Shown: one piece after another, positions 44,479 to 45,721 of the stretch
How positions within the stretch are numbered: position 1 is the stretch's first letter
How the letters are laid out: each line of letters starts with the position of its first letter
Origin: an uncultured Alphaproteobacteria bacterium
Lineage (GTDB): Bacteria; Pseudomonadota; Alphaproteobacteria; HIMB59
Direction: 5' to 3'
NCBI GenBank assembly: GCA_902610175.1
Contig: CACLUR010000007.1
Span: forward strand, 1 to 45,721
Length of the DNA: 45,721 nucleotides
Position numbers and translations under genes: made by a program
Notes under the pieces: generated by a model
The model's database searches: none
The model's input: only the letters and a program-made list of their open reading frames with translations
Told to the model about the DNA's origin: nothing

Positions 44479-45721
44479 TTTTTTCTACTAATGTTTACGC
44501 CACATTTTTTTAATTTTAAATCAAAATCTTCATATCCTCTATCAAGGTGATAAATTCTATTTATTACAGTTTTTCCCTTGGACATCATCGCTGCTATAAT
44601 AAGTGAAAAACTAGCCCTTATATCTGTCGCCATGACCTCTGCTCCCAGTAAATTAGATGTTTTATCAATTGTTACTGTATTTCCTTTGATTGATAAATTT
44701 GCCCCAAATCTTCTCAGCTCTGGAATATGAATAAATCTATTTTCAAATATATTTTCGACTACTTTCGACTTTAAACCAGACTTAAGTTGTGTTGCTATTA
44801 GCTGCGCCTGTAAATCTGTAGGATATCCTGGGAATTCTTTAGTAGAAATTTTTTTTATTGGTTTAAGTGTTCTACAATAAATTTCATAAGAGGTATTAGA
44901 TAGCTTTTTTATTTTTAGACCCATTTCTTTGTAAAGTTTCAAAGGAAGAGCTAAATCTTTTGGATTGAAGTTATTCAATTTGAGTCTCCCTTTTGTTGCC
45001 ATAGTTGCTAAAATATATGAACCAGCTTCTATCCTGTCAGGTATTACTTTGTAATCCTGAAGTTTTAGTCCTTCTACTCCTTTAACTGTAATTGTCCTAT
45101 TTTTTACTTTTATAAGTGCGCCACATTTATTTAAAAAATTAATTAAATCTATGACTTCGGGCTCGATGGCACAATTTTTTAATGTACTTTTTCCATTTGC
45201 AAGACTAGCTGCCATTAAAATATTTTGTGTTGCACCTACACTAATTTTTGGAAATTTATGATCAATTGAGTTTAAATTATTTTTTTTTCTTTCAGCAATT
45301 ACATAACCATTTTTTATTGAAATTTTTACACCCATTAACTTTAGAGCATTTAAGTGCAAATCAATTCCTCTGGTGCCAATTGAGCAACCACCAGGAAGAG
45401 CTATTTTAAATTTTTTATATCTTGAAATCGCAGGTCCTAAAATAACAATAGATGCTCTCATTTGACGAACATATTCGTAATCAGCTGATTTTTTTGTAAT
45501 AGTAGAACTTCTAACAAATAGAGTGTTTTTTTGAAAATCAACATTACAGCCTAAATCTTTTAAAATTGAGATTAAAAACCTTGTATCTCTAAGGTTAGGT
45601 ACATTATGAATAAGACACTCGCCTTTTGCTAACAGAGTCGAAATAATAATAGGCAAAGAAGCATTTTTTGAACCAGAGATTTTTATTTGCCCTTTCAAGG
45701 TTGAAGGACCTTTTATAACTA
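44475..45721 (-). CDS. murA: UDP-GlcNAc enolpyruvyl transferase, 5' end outside window
   Basis: MurA adds enolpyruvate to UDP-GlcNAc, the first committed peptidoglycan step. The protein shows KISGSKNASLP, VRQMRASIVILGP, the loop PGGCSIGTRG with the fosfomycin-target Cys, and the C-terminal DIRASFSLIIAAM. The apparent TTG start at 45698 is not real: the frame continues upstream as VIKGPSTLKGQ, the usual MurA N-terminus, to the window edge. The true start is therefore a few codons beyond 45721. It overlaps hisG by 4 bases. Confidence 0.95.
   Translation of the reverse strand, partial: VIKGPSTLKGQIKISGSKNASLPIIISTLLAKGECLIHNVPNLRDTRFLISILKDLGCNVDFQKNTLFVRSSTITKKSADYEYVRQMRASIVILGPAISRYKKFKIALPGGCSIGTRGIDLHLNALKLMGVKISIKNGYVIAERKKNNLNSIDHKFPKISVGATQNILMAASLANGKSTLKNCAIEPEVIDLINFLNKCGALIKVKNRTITVKGVEGLKLQDYKVIPDRIEAGSYILATMATKGRLKLNNFNPKDLALPLKLYKEMGLKIKKLSNTSYEIYCRTLKPIKKISTKEFPGYPTDLQAQLIATQLKSGLKSKVVENIFENRFIHIPELRRFGANLSIKGNTVTIDKTSNLLGAEVMATDIRASFSLIIAAMMSKGKTVINRIYHLDRGYEDFDLKLKKCGVNISRKK

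Noticed and set aside
45696-45698. TTG as the start of murA.
   Set aside because: The open frame continues upstream with the conserved MurA N-terminus to the window edge.

Overview
The window looks like core chromosome from a small-genome, free-living, probably marine alphaproteobacterium of the SAR11/HIMB59/AEGEAN-169 kind. The reasons are very low GC (roughly 30 percent by eye), almost no intergenic DNA, a circularly permuted two-piece tmRNA, the J-protein-cobS-cobT cluster, the hflK-hflC-degP and miaA-ilvBN-ilvC blocks, and murA-hisD-infA-rng beside tRNA-Phe. These gene orders are typical of Alphaproteobacteria. I cannot name the genus. No phage, insertion sequence, CRISPR array or plasmid function was seen.

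Layout. 20-3111 (+): J-domain protein, CobS-like AAA+ ATPase and CobT-like VWA protein. 3100-9119 (-): tgt, queuosine-precursor transporter, rpmB, HAD phosphatase, pyrD, class I lysyl-tRNA synthetase and a [2Fe-2S] ferredoxin. 9228-14731 (+): heme A synthase, SDR, photolyase-like protein, second SDR, purE and purK. 14728-16645 (-): pyrC and a family 9 glycosyltransferase. 16672-17250 (+): short YgfZ. 17252-20124 (-): one-chain GlyRS, S49 peptidase and a methyltransferase. 20130-21128 (+): polyprenyl diphosphate synthase. 21125-21913 (-): panB. 21912-22430 (+): apt. 22420-37413 (-): a 15-gene run hflK-hflC-degP-miaA-ilvB-ilvN-ilvC-leuA-mreB-mreC-mreD-mrdA-rodA-cupin-DUF6165. 37440-38186 (+): mrp. 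38183-39109 (-): thyX. About 39150-39414 (+): tmRNA. 39431-41049: small genes. 41097-41172 (+): tRNA-Phe. 41183-45721 (-): rng, infA, hisD, hisG and murA, the last running off the window edge.

Most genes serve housekeeping: pyrimidine and purine synthesis, branched-chain amino acids, histidine, elongasome cell-wall growth, tRNA modification and charging, and membrane proteolysis. No defence or secretion island is present. The most unusual signal is inside familiar proteins. Several have lost the metal or Fe-S ligands that define their families: Tgt lost three of four zinc ligands, the FeS-type photolyase lost all four cluster cysteines, Mrp lost its CxxC, RNase G stops just before its zinc-link, and the J-protein lacks an N-terminal Cys-rich segment. 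I read these by eye against remembered family sequences; alignment would settle them.

Compaction is extreme. Convergent genes share stop codons, panB and apt overlap at their start codons, and almost no junction has room for an intrinsic terminator. An alpha2-type GlyRS stands where relatives usually carry glyQ-glyS, which suggests replacement by transfer.
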